Part shown: in pieces, positions 17,339 through 26,787 of the stretch
Layout: every line of letters starts with the position of its first letter
Numbering within the stretch: the first letter of the stretch is position 1
From: Streptosporangiaceae bacterium
GTDB taxonomy: Bacteria > Actinomycetota > Actinomycetes > Streptosporangiales > Streptosporangiaceae
NCBI GenBank assembly: GCA_025934375.1
Contig: JAICYD010000006.1
Location: forward strand, 1 to 64,000
Direction of reading: 5' to 3'
Length of the DNA: 64,000 nucleotides
The notes under the pieces: generated by a model
What the model was told of the DNA's origin: nothing
What the model saw: only the letters and a program-made list of their open reading frames with translations
Database searches by the model: none
Made by a program: the position numbers and the translations under genes

Positions 17339-20300
17339 CCGGGACCGGATCGACGCTGGCTTGCACCTGCTGGGCAAGGGGCTGGTGCCGTTTATTGACC
17401 CGGTGATGGCCGGGTCGGTTCCGGCGGACCGGGACTGGGTGGAGCTGCTGGACGCGCGGAACAATTCGCGTCGTGGTACCGGCTACCGCAACTCCAAGGA
17501 TGACCCGCGGTTCCTGCTGTCGGTGCTCACCGATGAGTGGCGGCTGTTTAAGGACAAGCTGTCGCGGGCGGAGCAGTCGTTTGCCAGTGAGCTGCGGGAT
17601 ACCGCGAACAAGTGGGCGCACGGGGAGAAGTTCAGCGGGGACGACACCTACCGGGCGCTGGACACGATGGAGCGGCTGCTGGCGGCGGTGGACGCGGTCG
17701 CGGAGGCGGATGCGGTGCGCAAGCTGCGACGGGACGCGCAGCAGGCGGCGTTCAATTCCGAGACGCGTAAGGCCGTTGCGGTGATTACTGGGGTTGAGGG
17801 TACGGGGTTGAAGCCGTGGCGGGAGGTGATCGTGCCGCAGGCTGATGTGCGGGACGGGAACCTGCGCGGCGCGGAGTTCGCGGCCGACCTGTTCTACGTC
17901 ACCGTGGGGCAGGCGTCGCGGGAGTACCTGGATCCGGTGGAGTTCTTCCGCCGGACGTACCTGACCGACGGGCTGCGGGACCTGCTGGCGTGGACGGCGC
18001 GGCGGGTTGGCGGGGACCGGAATGCGCCGCCGGTGGTCAACTTGCAGACGAACTTCGGCGGTGGCAAGACCCACTCGATGCTGGCGCTGTACCACCTGCT
18101 GTCCGGTACCGCGCTGACGTCGTTCCCGGATGAGCTGCAGCGGCTGATCGCCGACGCCGGGATTGGCGCACTGCCGGCGACGCGGCGGGCAGTGCTGGTG
18201 GGCAACCACATCAAGGCCGGGGCGCCGTCGGAGAAGCCCGACGGGACGAAGGTTTCCACGCTGTGGGGTGAGCTGGCCTGGCAGCTCGGCCTGGCCGCGG
18301 GAGGCGAGGTCGAGGCGCGGCGGGCGTTCGAGATGGTGCGGGACGCTGACGAGACGAGGTCGAACCCGGCGGACGCGCTGGGGCGGCTGATCAGCGCGTA
18401 CGCGCCGTGCCTGATCCTGATCGATGAGTGGGTGGCGTACGGGCGGCAGCTGTACGGGCGCGAGGACCTGGCCGGCGGGACCTTCGACACGCAGTTCACG
18501 TTCGCGCAGACGCTGACCGAGGCGGTCAAGGCGGTGCCCGGTGCGATGCTGGTGGTCTCGATTCCGGCCTCGTCGGCGTCACCGTCGGCCGAGGAGGCGG
18601 AGCGCGGCGCGACCGACATCGAGGTCGGGGGCATGAACGGCGCGGAAGCGCTGCGGCGGCTGCAGCAGGTGATCCACCGGGTGGCGGACCAGTGGCGGCC
18701 GGCGACGCCAGTGGAGTCGTTCAAGATCGTCCGGCAGCGGCTGTTCGAGGAGCCCTCGGCTGACGCGCAGGTGGACATCGCGGCGGTGGCGCAGCGGTTC
18801 ACCGACTTCTACGCCCGGCACCGGGCCGACTTCCCGGCCGGGGTGGCGGAGCCGTCGTATGAGGAGCGGATCCGGGAGGCCTACCCGATCCACCCGGAGC
18901 TGTTCGACCGGCTGTACCAGGACTGGTCCACGCTGGACCGGTTCCAGCGGACCCGGGGCGTGCTGCGGCTGATGTCAGCGGTGATCCACACGCTGTGGCT
19001 GCGGGATGACCCGGCGCCGATCATCGTGCCCGGCGGGGTGCCGCTGGAGGCCGATGAGGTGCAGACAGAGATCACCCAGTACCTGGAGGACCGGTTCAAG
19101 CCGGTCATCGACACCGACATCGACGGCGCCACCTCGACCCCGGCGGTCCTGGACGCCTCGCGGACGGCGTACTGGCAGCGCCGCATCACCCGGCGGATCG
19201 CCCGGTCGATCTTCCTCGGCTCGGCCGCCACGCTGAAGGCCGCGCACAAGGGCGCCGAGCAGCCCCGCATCTGGCTCGGCATGGCCGTGCCCGGCGACAC
19301 CGTGGGGAACTACGCGGGCGCCCTGCACCTGCTATCAGAGCAGGCGACCTACCTGTACAGCGAGGGATCGCGGTACTGGTACGACGTCGCCGCCTCCGTG
19401 GCGAAGATGGCCCGCGAGCAGGCCGACCGGCTGCGCGACCGGCCCGAGGAAACCTGGGCCGAGATCCTGCGCAGGCTGACCCGCCGCGAGGGGCCGGTGC
19501 GCGGCATGTTCGCCCGGGTTCAGGTTGGCCCCGAGAAAAGCGACGACATCCCCGATGAGGCCGCCGTCCGGCTGGTGGTCATGCACCCACGCTTCCGGCA
19601 CGCCCGCGGCGAAACCACCTCGTCGGACGCCGCCGTGTGGGCGCTGGCGGCGGCGCAGGGGCGCGGGACCGCGCACCGGCTGAACCGGAACATGATCGTG
19701 TTCCTCGCCGTCGATGCCCGACGGTACGAGAGCCTCGATGAGGCGGTGCGCCAGTACCTGGCGTGGACCGACCTTGGCTCCGAGCAGCGGATCATCGACC
19801 TTGACCTGCCGCCGCAGCAGGCCGCCCAGGCCCGCAAGCGGCTCATCGACGCCGACCGCACGGTGGACCTGCGGATCTCCGACAGCTATCAGTGGCTGCT
19901 GGTCCCGGTGCCGGGCGGCGGCGGCGTCGGCCTGGCCATCGATGAGCACCGGGCCGACACCGCCAAGGAGCGCCTAGCCGAGCGCGCCTCGGACAAGCTC
20001 CGCGCCGTTGACCTGCTGCGAGTGGTCCAGGGACCGCAGAACATCCGGCTGGACCTGGACAAGTACCTGGCCTCCGTCTGGTCACGGGACGGGCACATCC
20101 CGGTCGGGCAGCTGTGGAAGTACTACTGCGAGTACCCCTACCTGCCCCGGCTGGCCGAGCGCGCGGTGCTGGAGAACGGCATCGTGAAGGTCTTCGACCA
20201 GGTGGTGTGGGAGCAGGACGGGTTCGCGGTCGCATCCGGGTTCGACCCGGGTTCTGGCCGTTGTGTCGGGCTGGCGCTCCCGGCGGAGAACGCGGCCCCG

Positions 20301-20837
20301 CCGATCAGCGACACGACGCTGCTGGTTCATCCGAGCCGCGCCATCGCCCAGCGGGCCGCTGAACGAGTCGCGGCCGAGGCCGCCCAGCGCGCCGCCGAGG
20401 AAGCGGCGAGTGCGGCTGCGGCCGGGGCGGGCACGGCGGGCGACGGTTCGGGGACGGAAGGAAGGTCGGGAACGGGAAGCGGGACGGCTGCAGGCGGCGG
20501 GGTGGCTACCACGGTCGGGTTCACCACCACGGTCGTGCCCGACCCGGCTGGTACCGGCGCGCACGGCATGGATTCACCGCCCAAGCCTCGGCCCCCCGCG
20601 GCCAAGACCCGCTACTACGGCCGGGCCGACCTGGACCCGGAGCGCTACGCCCGCGACTTCAACCGCCTCAGCGCCGAGGTCATCCAGCACCTGGCCGCCC
20701 TGGATGGCGTCGACCTGGAGATCTCGATCGAGATCACCGCGATCAAGCACGACGGCTTCCCGGACGACAAGATGCGCATCGTCTCCGAGAACGCCCGCAC
20801 CCTGAAGTTCGCCGAATCCGACTTCGAGGACAGGTAA
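17325..20837 (+). CDS. DUF499-type P-loop ATPase (PglY/BrxC-like)
   Basis: About 1,170 residues. The ATG at 17325 (MAASNRDRIDAGLHLL) is preferred over the GTG three codons upstream; either way it overlaps the methylase end. Walker A is QTNFGGGKTHSMLALYHLL and Walker B CLILIDEWVAYGRQL, the DUF499 pattern shared with PglY/BrxC. The C-terminus has an Ala/Gly-rich linker (about 20360-20560) and a small domain (YYGRADLDPERYARDFNRLS, then MRIVSENARTLKF) that is standard for stand-alone DUF499 proteins. It is intact and full length. In BREX/Pgl-like systems such ATPases couple target recognition to restriction or modification; that role is inferred here from the neighbours. Confidence 0.9.
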   Translation: MAASNRDRIDAGLHLLGKGLVPFIDPVMAGSVPADRDWVELLDARNNSRRGTGYRNSKDDPRFLLSVLTDEWRLFKDKLSRAEQSFASELRDTANKWAHGEKFSGDDTYRALDTMERLLAAVDAVAEADAVRKLRRDAQQAAFNSETRKAVAVITGVEGTGLKPWREVIVPQADVRDGNLRGAEFAADLFYVTVGQASREYLDPVEFFRRTYLTDGLRDLLAWTARRVGGDRNAPPVVNLQTNFGGGKTHSMLALYHLLSGTALTSFPDELQRLIADAGIGALPATRRAVLVGNHIKAGAPSEKPDGTKVSTLWGELAWQLGLAAGGEVEARRAFEMVRDADETRSNPADALGRLISAYAPCLILIDEWVAYGRQLYGREDLAGGTFDTQFTFAQTLTEAVKAVPGAMLVVSIPASSASPSAEEAERGATDIEVGGMNGAEALRRLQQVIHRVADQWRPATPVESFKIVRQRLFEEPSADAQVDIAAVAQRFTDFYARHRADFPAGVAEPSYEERIREAYPIHPELFDRLYQDWSTLDRFQRTRGVLRLMSAVIHTLWLRDDPAPIIVPGGVPLEADEVQTEITQYLEDRFKPVIDTDIDGATSTPAVLDASRTAYWQRRITRRIARSIFLGSAATLKAAHKGAEQPRIWLGMAVPGDTVGNYAGALHLLSEQATYLYSEGSRYWYDVAASVAKMAREQADRLRDRPEETWAEILRRLTRREGPVRGMFARVQVGPEKSDDIPDEAAVRLVVMHPRFRHARGETTSSDAAVWALAAAQGRGTAHRLNRNMIVFLAVDARRYESLDEAVRQYLAWTDLGSEQRIIDLDLPPQQAAQARKRLIDADRTVDLRISDSYQWLLVPVPGGGGVGLAIDEHRADTAKERLAERASDKLRAVDLLRVVQGPQNIRLDLDKYLASVWSRDGHIPVGQLWKYYCEYPYLPRLAERAVLENGIVKVFDQVVWEQDGFAVASGFDPGSGRCVGLALPAENAAPPISDTTLLVHPSRAIAQRAAERVAAEAAQRAAEEAASAAAAGAGTAGDGSGTEGRSGTGSGTAAGGGVATTVGFTTTVVPDPAGTGAHGMDSPPKPRPPAAKTRYYGRADLDPERYARDFNRLSAEVIQHLAALDGVDLEISIEITAIKHDGFPDDKMRIVSENARTLKFAESDFEDR

Positions 20838-20872
20838 CTGGGCCACCGAAGTTCGGCGTGCGAAGTTTTGCA

Positions 20873-20896
20873 GGCTGGCTGACAACATGGCCAGCC
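20873..20896. terminator. Hairpin between convergent ATPase and OLD genes
   Basis: GGCTGGC (20873-20879) pairs with GCCAGCC (20890-20896) across a 10-nt loop in the 73-nt gap. No U-run follows on either side. A two-way terminator is plausible from position only. Confidence 0.35.
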
Positions 20897-20910
20897 AGTC
20901 GCCGCGGGCG

Positions 20911-22713
20911 TCACGGCTGCCGGGCCGCCGCAAGCAGCCGGTCGAAGGCCTCGGCAAGCTTTTCCGGTATGTCCTCCCGGCTGGTGGCGAGTTCTGCGTG
21001 GCGGGCCATGAGGTCTGGCTTGGCGGTTGAGCCGCCCATCCCTCCCGAGACGAGGTCGCTGACTTTCTTGCTGAACTTTCCAGCACAACGGAGGGCAGCG
21101 AACTGCTCTGGGAGCCAGGGGTTCCCGTCGCGCTGCGGCCAGTGCAGGTTCGCCAGTTCGGTCCACTGCTCGTCGCTGAAGAGTTCCTCTAGCTCGTTGG
21201 GGTCACCAAGGTAGTCGATCCGGTTGGTGGGGACACCGTGGTTGTTCAACTCGCGCTCTGAGAACAGTTTCGGCTGATCACGGAGGCTGTCCTTGTCCAC
21301 GATGACGTAGACCGGCTTGCCCATCCCCGTGAGGTACCTGGTCAGCTTGAGCGCGTTGGTGTTGTTACCGGATTCCCAAATGATGATCCCGGCCTCACGA
21401 AGCCGTACCCCGGTCGCAAGATGGAACATGCGGGGGAAGGCGCGCTTCTCCGACGACCCCTCAACGAGCAGGAAGCAGCGCTCGAACAAGATGGAGCTGG
21501 TGGACAGGCCTAGCTGTTCCGCGAGATTGCTGGCGAACGTGTCGAGGTCATCGTCCGTTCCATCCCGGGGCAGCCTGCGGATCCTCGTTTCCTGGCTGGT
21601 CCGTTCCAGATGGACTACGTCTTCCAGGGGGACCCGGTCGATGATCTGCACCGAGTGGGTGGCGATGACCATGGCAACGTTGCCACCCGGCGTGCACTGG
21701 CCCTGGGCCCGGTCCATGAACTCGCGCTGTCGAACGTAGTCGAGTGAGGTGTCGGGCTCGTCATAGGCGATAACGACAGACCGTCCAGGATCGCCGCTTC
21801 GAGTGACCTCCTGCCGCTCCCACTCCCAGACCGCCTGGATGACCTGCTTGCGGCGACCCGTTCCCGACTGCTCGAACGGGATACGCTGCCCGTCATGACT
21901 GGCGAACAGCTGTGCGCTGGACACAGGGTCGCGGAACGAGACCTGCGGGATGACCTCGACGCCGGAGATTCCGTCGACTCCAGCCTCGATCGCCGTGCAT
22001 AGTCCCAGGGCGGCGGCCTGCAGAGCCGACTCGGTCTCGGCCTGCAGTTTTACAACGGACGCCCGGAACTCTGGGCGGGTGAGGATCTCCCGGAACGCGG
22101 ACCTGAGCGCACCAAGGACCGTATCGTTGACGTCGGCCCCCTCGATCCCGGCGCGGTGCAGGTAGACGGGCAGCCGACTGGTGACATCCTCTCCCGCGCC
22201 TTCCCAGCCCAGGCACGTCGGCTGGCCAGCGATGAACTGTTCCAGCGGCACAAGGAAACTCTCCTTGGACGTCCTCGGCCCTGTAATTGAGATCCCGTGC
22301 GCGTCGGCGATGTCTCGCAACTCGCCGATCAGCTTTCTGCGGAGGTTGCGCAGGGATTCGTCCACGGGAACATCTCGCTCCACCTGGTACAATGCCGAGC
22401 GCTCGCCGCGGGTGGCGACCCGCCGGATGCGCGCGACGGCGGCCAGGTCCGTGGCCTCCTGATCGGCGGTGGATAGTGCGAACTGCCCGGTGACGATGAT
22501 CTCCGGGTGAGGCGATGAATCGTCGCCGCTGACCTCGTTCGGAAAGTCCGAATCAGCCATCTCCCGGGATGTCAGCAGGAATCCGAGGGCATCCAGGACT
22601 GAGCTTTTCCCGCTGTCGTTCCGCCCGGTGAGTACCGTCGGGGAACGCACTGGAATGGCTGTCACCTCGGCCAGGGACCGGAACCCGGAAATGGAAAATG
22701 AGACTAGCTGCAT
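20911..22713 (-). CDS. OLD-family ATP-dependent nuclease (ABC-type ATPase plus TOPRIM)
   Basis: 600 residues, start MQLVSFSISGFRSL. The N-terminal ATPase has Walker A LTGRNDSGKSSVLDALGFLL, signature-like FEQSGTGRRKQVIQAV, Walker B VVIAYDEPDTSLDY and the H-loop MVIATHSVQII. The C-terminal TOPRIM has FLLVEGSSEKRAFPRMF (Glu), then YVIVDKDSLRDQP, where the usual D-x-D reads DKD. This is class-1/2 OLD architecture; such nucleases act in phage exclusion and as effectors of two-gene systems such as Gabija. Here no UvrD partner is adjacent. It converges on the helicase-methylase-ATPase operon, so it may be a separate defence gene or an associated effector. Confidence 0.88.
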   Translation of the reverse strand: MQLVSFSISGFRSLAEVTAIPVRSPTVLTGRNDSGKSSVLDALGFLLTSREMADSDFPNEVSGDDSSPHPEIIVTGQFALSTADQEATDLAAVARIRRVATRGERSALYQVERDVPVDESLRNLRRKLIGELRDIADAHGISITGPRTSKESFLVPLEQFIAGQPTCLGWEGAGEDVTSRLPVYLHRAGIEGADVNDTVLGALRSAFREILTRPEFRASVVKLQAETESALQAAALGLCTAIEAGVDGISGVEVIPQVSFRDPVSSAQLFASHDGQRIPFEQSGTGRRKQVIQAVWEWERQEVTRSGDPGRSVVIAYDEPDTSLDYVRQREFMDRAQGQCTPGGNVAMVIATHSVQIIDRVPLEDVVHLERTSQETRIRRLPRDGTDDDLDTFASNLAEQLGLSTSSILFERCFLLVEGSSEKRAFPRMFHLATGVRLREAGIIIWESGNNTNALKLTRYLTGMGKPVYVIVDKDSLRDQPKLFSERELNNHGVPTNRIDYLGDPNELEELFSDEQWTELANLHWPQRDGNPWLPEQFAALRCAGKFSKKVSDLVSGGMGGSTAKPDLMARHAELATSREDIPEKLAEAFDRLLAAARQP

Positions 22714-22894
22714 GGGGATCCGGCACCACCAACTCGCGACTGTGTCACCTTGACATTAACGATTGTAGGCAAACGTAATGCGCGGCACGCAGAATTGCGC
22801 GGTGTTGCTCGTCATCGCCGTTGGCGCCCGTGAGGGATTTCCGCTCGGCAAGCGGCCGACGCTGGCCCGCATCTGAGCGCCCGCGGACGCCCCT

Positions 22895-23320
22895 TCAGTC
22901 CGTGAGGCTCCCAGCCTGACCGAAGAGCCGTTCCCGTTCGGCGGCGGCGGCGAGCCGTGCTAGCTCCGCCTCGGACACGTCAACAGCGTCTGGTGCCTGG
23001 TGCGCGATCACGCTGTCACGGGCGAACTCGTCGAAGAGTTGCTGCTTGTCTGCGACGATATCGCGGATGCGCTCATCCACGCTGTTTTCTGTCAGCAGCC
23101 GGTGGACTTGGACCGTGCTGGTCTGGCCCACGCGATGAGCTCTCGTGATCGCTTGCGATTCCGTGGCCGGCTTCAGCTGGGGCTCGCAGATGACGACGAC
23201 CGACGCGGACCGGATGTTGAGCCCGACGCCACCCGCGGTGATCTGGCGCGACGAGCACGGCGCCGTGTCCCGCCTGCCGATCGCCGAGGTCGCGGGGCGG
23301 CGCGCAGGGCGGTGGCGTGG
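22895..23320 (-). pseudogene. SNF2 helicase C-terminal fragment, frameshifted
   Basis: Minus-strand frames give, in order, GAVLVA, then after a one-base shift QITAGGVGLNIRSASVVVIC, EPQLKPATESQAITRAHRVG and QTSTVQVHRLLTENSVDERI. This is motif V/VI of SNF2 ATPases, followed by a short acidic tail ending at 22895. The rest of the enzyme is absent. It is a relic beside the OLD gene and shows that a second helicase-type gene was once present in this accessory region. Confidence 0.6.
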
Positions 23321-23878
23321 CGGGTGACGGCGACGGTGAGGGACCCGGCGATCTTCTAATGCGCCCCGGCTGCTCCGTAATCCTATTCCCCCGGTTGCTC
23401 AGGGCGCGGGGGTTCGTCATGGGTGAAGCGGCGGGCCATGGCCGCTGTGGTGGCCTCGGGGCAAGCGCGGCGCTGGCATGACGGCGGACGGGCGGATGCC
23501 GGGGCACGGGCTGGGGGGCATGGCAGGCCCAATGATGCGCATCGGTAGCCTGGCCTTCCTGGTCATGGCGACAGGGACCAGGCCTGCCACGAATGCATCC
23601 CGGCCCGCCCGCGCCCCCTGCACTGCCCGCCGCCCCCGCCCAGGCCGTTCCGCCGTGCACCATCAGCGGGCCTGGCAGGCAGGATCCTGTTCCCGGATTC
23701 CATGCCTCCGCTTGCCTCATGGCGTTCGCCGCCACATGCGTGATAGCGACTTATTAATGATCTATTAGCGCGACCAGCGAGACTCTCCCCATGGACACTG
23801 CAACGCGGCGTTCCCCAGCTCATGCCGATAGGCGCGGGCAACTCCAGGCCCCGGTGACCACGACGGAAAGGAACTGAG
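23321..23878. other. Upstream region of the secreted Calx-beta-like gene
   Basis: No recognisable gene. The frames here are GC-rich shadows. An A/T-rich patch (about 23745-23770) lies roughly 110 nt before the next start and could hold a promoter; a purine-rich ribosome site (GGAAAGGAA) precedes the ATG at 23879. Confidence 0.3.
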
Positions 23879-24559
23879 ATGCGAAGAGGCTTTATTCTTT
23901 CCGGGATCGCGGCGGTCGGCCTGCTGGCGGCTGGCCTTATCGCCTCCGCGCCCGTGCCCGCGTACGCGGCTAGCAACACGGTTTCCGTCCAGGACAGCGG
24001 GGCATCGCAGTTCATCGTGCGCTGCGATTCGCAGAGCACCTGCAACACCATCACCGTGGGTCCGCTGCTGATCCAGTTCAACCGGACCGGGTCATTTAGC
24101 AAGGCCCAGGGCATCTTCTACAAGATCACCAACGGGACCGCGGTCGACGGCAGGGACTTCAACATCCCGGCGACTGGCGAGGTGACCATCCCCGCGGGCC
24201 AGTTCAACACGGACCTGTCCGTCCCGCTGGTGTACGAGGGGCTGTTCAACGCCACCCAGAGCTTCACCATCACGATCACCGGGACTTCCCCGTCGGCCAC
24301 CGTCACGCAGAGCACCGCGACTGCCCTGATATCCGGCGGCACCATGCCGCCGGACTGCTCGTTCACCTGGATCAGCAGTTCCAGCCAGTCGGTTAGCTGC
24401 ACCGGGCGGCCCGCGACCCAGGCGTGGCACTCGCAGTTCTACTGCATCAACTTCCCGTTTAATCGCTATGCCATGGACGGCAACGAGGTGACCGGTGAGG
24501 GGACATCGACGGTCAGCAACTGCCCCAACGTCGGCGACGGTTCCATCAACCTTGGCTGA
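23879..24559 (+). CDS. Secreted Calx-beta-like single-domain protein
   Basis: 226 residues. A clear signal peptide (MRRGFILSGIAAVGLLAAGL, cleavage after AYA-A) is followed by one beta-sandwich unit: FNRTGSFSKAQGIFYKITNG, AVDGRDFNIPATGEVTIPAG and FTITITGTSPSATV. This matches the Calx-beta pattern 'A..G.DY...G.vtf..G......i.i.D'. After it comes a Cys-containing tail (CSFTW, SVSCTGRP, FYCINF, SNCPNV), probably with disulfides. No catalytic site is seen. A secreted binding or matrix protein is the most that can be said. Confidence 0.75.
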   Translation: MRRGFILSGIAAVGLLAAGLIASAPVPAYAASNTVSVQDSGASQFIVRCDSQSTCNTITVGPLLIQFNRTGSFSKAQGIFYKITNGTAVDGRDFNIPATGEVTIPAGQFNTDLSVPLVYEGLFNATQSFTITITGTSPSATVTQSTATALISGGTMPPDCSFTWISSSSQSVSCTGRPATQAWHSQFYCINFPFNRYAMDGNEVTGEGTSTVSNCPNVGDGSINLG

Positions 24560-24672
24560 GCCAGCGGCCAGCCGCCAGCGCACCGCTACCAGCCGGGACG
24601 CTGACCGGCGCATGCCGGTACCGGGCACCGCCCTGTAGCACTCCCAGTACCGCCCACAGGTAAGTGCAGTCC

Positions 24673-24709
24673 AGCAGCCTCCATCGAACTCAGTTCGATG
24701 GAGGCTGCT
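24673..24709. terminator. Strong bidirectional terminator hairpin
   Basis: A perfect 17-bp stem (24673-24689 with 24693-24709) closes on a three-base TCA loop, between two convergent genes (stops at 24559 and 24833). The stem sequence AGCAGCCTCCATCGAAC is unusual for the area. Transcription termination from both sides is the natural reading. Confidence 0.75.
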
Positions 24710-24832
24710 TACTTAGGAGCCTGGGAGGCGAAACCCCCGCTTGTCAACGGCGCTGCGGGCCGGACTCCTGCGTTCGACCGGCGCCTGCGGGTGCCGCTCG
24801 CGTGATTGCCGTGCGGGGTTCCCCGGGGGTTG

Positions 24833-26071
24833 TCACCAGGCGACTTGCCCGGCATCCGGGGCCGGTGGGATGGGCCGGGTGTAGCCGGGACCTATCGCGG
24901 AGATGGCGGCCAGGTGGCTTGTCCGCCCGTCGGATTGCCAGCGTCCGGCCACGATGACGCTGCCGTCCGGGCTTGCCCATTGCAGGCAGGCGTAGGGCGG
25001 GATGGCGGCGTGCTTGTCCTGGACCGGGGCGAGCTGCCTGACCTGCTTGCCGGTGGCGGCGGAGAACTGGGCGATGGCCGAGACCCGGTAGCCGTCGGGG
25101 GGACCGCCGTTCTTCACGCCGTTGCAGAACACGGCCTGGCCGTTGCTGGTCATCACCAGGGCGCCGAGGCAGGTGAAGCCCGGGAAGGGGACCCGGACGG
25201 CCAGGCGGCTACCGGCGAGCAACTGGCCGCCCGTCCCGCCGGTGTCGAGCAGCCGCAGGCCGCCTAGCGAGAGCCCGGGGTCCTGCAGCCCTGGCCCCTG
25301 CCAGTTGAACGCCAGGGTCCGGTCATCGGCGGCCCACGACAGCGCCTGAGGGCCGAGGGGCTGGTCGCCGAACGCGAACAGCGAGGGCATCCGGGTTGCG
25401 GCGGTCCAGGTTCCCTGCAGCGCCCCGCCGGACGGCAGGCCACCAGCGGCCGCCGCCCTGCCGAGAGCATAGACGCGGATCTGATGCACCCTTTCCGAGG
25501 GCACGACGGCCACCGCGAGTCGGCTGCCATCCGGTGACAGCGCGGCGCCCCAGATGGCCAGCGCTGGCATGGCCGGCACGGGCAGCGCGGCGATCCGCGT
25601 CGTGCCGGTAACCGGGCTGTACGCCAGCAGGTACAGCTGGGTCGGTCCCGCGCCCAGGACACCGGATGCGGCCGGCAGCGCCTGGTACCGCCCCGACTGC
25701 CGGGAGGCGGCCACGATCCAGGTGCTGGCCGTGCTCGTGGCGGCGACCACGCTGAAGGTGGTGTACGGCGCCGGCGGCTGCACGGCGGCCAGGACCTTCC
25801 CCGACATGGTCGCACGGATGGTGATGCCAGCGGCATGCAGCCCGGTGGCGGGCACCCTGGCCAGCGCCGCGTAGTACGCCGGCACCGCCTCGCCGGGTCC
25901 CTGCGCAATGGTCGGCGCCGACACGGCAGGGCGCGGTGCCGCCGGCCGGGAAAGCCCCGGGCCGTTCAGCACGGCCAGCACGGCCAGGACCCCGGCCGCG
26001 ATCACGACCTGCCCGGCAAGCGCCGCGATGATCAGCGACGGCACGGGCCGGCGGCGTAGCTTCCTGCCCAT
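24833..26071 (-). CDS. Membrane-anchored propeller-like protein
   Basis: Start taken at MGRKLRRRPVPSL (26071); the open frame extends 12 codons further. A single N-terminal transmembrane helix (IIAALAGQVVIAAGVLAVLA) follows a basic stretch, giving a type II membrane protein. The extracytoplasmic part has weak WD40/TolB-like repeats ('..LSPDGSRLAVA', 'LSWAADDRTLAFNW', 'LQWASPDGSVIV'). No enzyme residues stand out. Similar proteins are common as single-copy hypothetical proteins in actinobacteria. Function unknown. Confidence 0.7.
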   Translation of the reverse strand: MGRKLRRRPVPSLIIAALAGQVVIAAGVLAVLAVLNGPGLSRPAAPRPAVSAPTIAQGPGEAVPAYYAALARVPATGLHAAGITIRATMSGKVLAAVQPPAPYTTFSVVAATSTASTWIVAASRQSGRYQALPAASGVLGAGPTQLYLLAYSPVTGTTRIAALPVPAMPALAIWGAALSPDGSRLAVAVVPSERVHQIRVYALGRAAAAGGLPSGGALQGTWTAATRMPSLFAFGDQPLGPQALSWAADDRTLAFNWQGPGLQDPGLSLGGLRLLDTGGTGGQLLAGSRLAVRVPFPGFTCLGALVMTSNGQAVFCNGVKNGGPPDGYRVSAIAQFSAATGKQVRQLAPVQDKHAAIPPYACLQWASPDGSVIVAGRWQSDGRTSHLAAISAIGPGYTRPIPPAPDAGQVAW

Positions 26072-26184
26072 GACTGGACAGTACCCTGCGCCGGGTACCC
26101 GGTACACGCGCCCATGCCAACAGGCGCGAGGGCGCCGGCACGCCGGCCGGCACGTGCCGGGCAGGTGGCTTCAGCCCGGACGGA

Positions 26185-26787
26185 ATGGCCGGCGGACGTT
26201 CACGACGACCGAATCAGATAGCGCTTCCCAGGCATGGTCGTATCGCTCAATCACTAGCAGGTAGGTCTACTGGGCTTCGCAAGGTCCGTGCGACCTCCGA
26301 TGAGGACATCCTGCAGCGCCAGTACTGCATGATCCTCGCCGAGCGGGGAGGTGATCGCTGGCTTCCCATCTGGATCGGGCCCGCCGAGGCCACGGCGCTC
26401 GCGCTGGCGCTGGAATCGGCCGAGATGCCGCGCCCGTTCACCTACAAACTGGCGGCCGGGCTTGTCGAGGCCGCCGGCTCCCGGATCACCGAAGTGAAGG
26501 TCACCCGGTTGCTGGAGAGGGTGTTCTACGCCGTCGTCGTCGTGCAGGGGCCAGGCGGGCCGCGGGACGTCGACGCGCGACCCAGCGACGCCGTGAGCCT
26601 GGCCGTGGCCAGCGGCGCGCCCATCCGGAGCAGCCCAGCGCCGCGCGCAGCGGCCCGGCCCGCAGCCCGCAGGCAGCATCGTCCAGGACACAGACCCCGG
26701 GCAACCACCCGCCGGCTGAAGCGCTCTGCCCCGCCAAGCCGGGCGGGGCCGTGGCGTCCCGTCCGCTCAGCTCAGGTCGTCGGGTAG
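26185..26787 (+). CDS. DUF151 (bifunctional nuclease-like) domain protein
   Basis: The central 100 residues match DUF151: RWLPIWIGPAEATALALALE, MPRPFTYKLAAGLVEAAGS, FYAVVVVQ and VDARPSDAVSLAVASGAPI. The family is called bifunctional nuclease from a plant member; the bacterial role is unsettled. The N-terminus is short compared with the family, whose usual first beta strand is missing. The C-terminus beyond GAPI is Arg/Pro/Ala-rich and overlaps the MarR stop region, so a small shift or true divergence at the end is possible. The start is uncertain. Confidence 0.65.
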   Translation: MAGGRSRRPNQIALPRHGRIAQSLAGRSTGLRKVRATSDEDILQRQYCMILAERGGDRWLPIWIGPAEATALALALESAEMPRPFTYKLAAGLVEAAGSRITEVKVTRLLERVFYAVVVVQGPGGPRDVDARPSDAVSLAVASGAPIRSSPAPRAAARPAARRQHRPGHRPRATTRRLKRSAPPSRAGPWRPVRSAQVVG

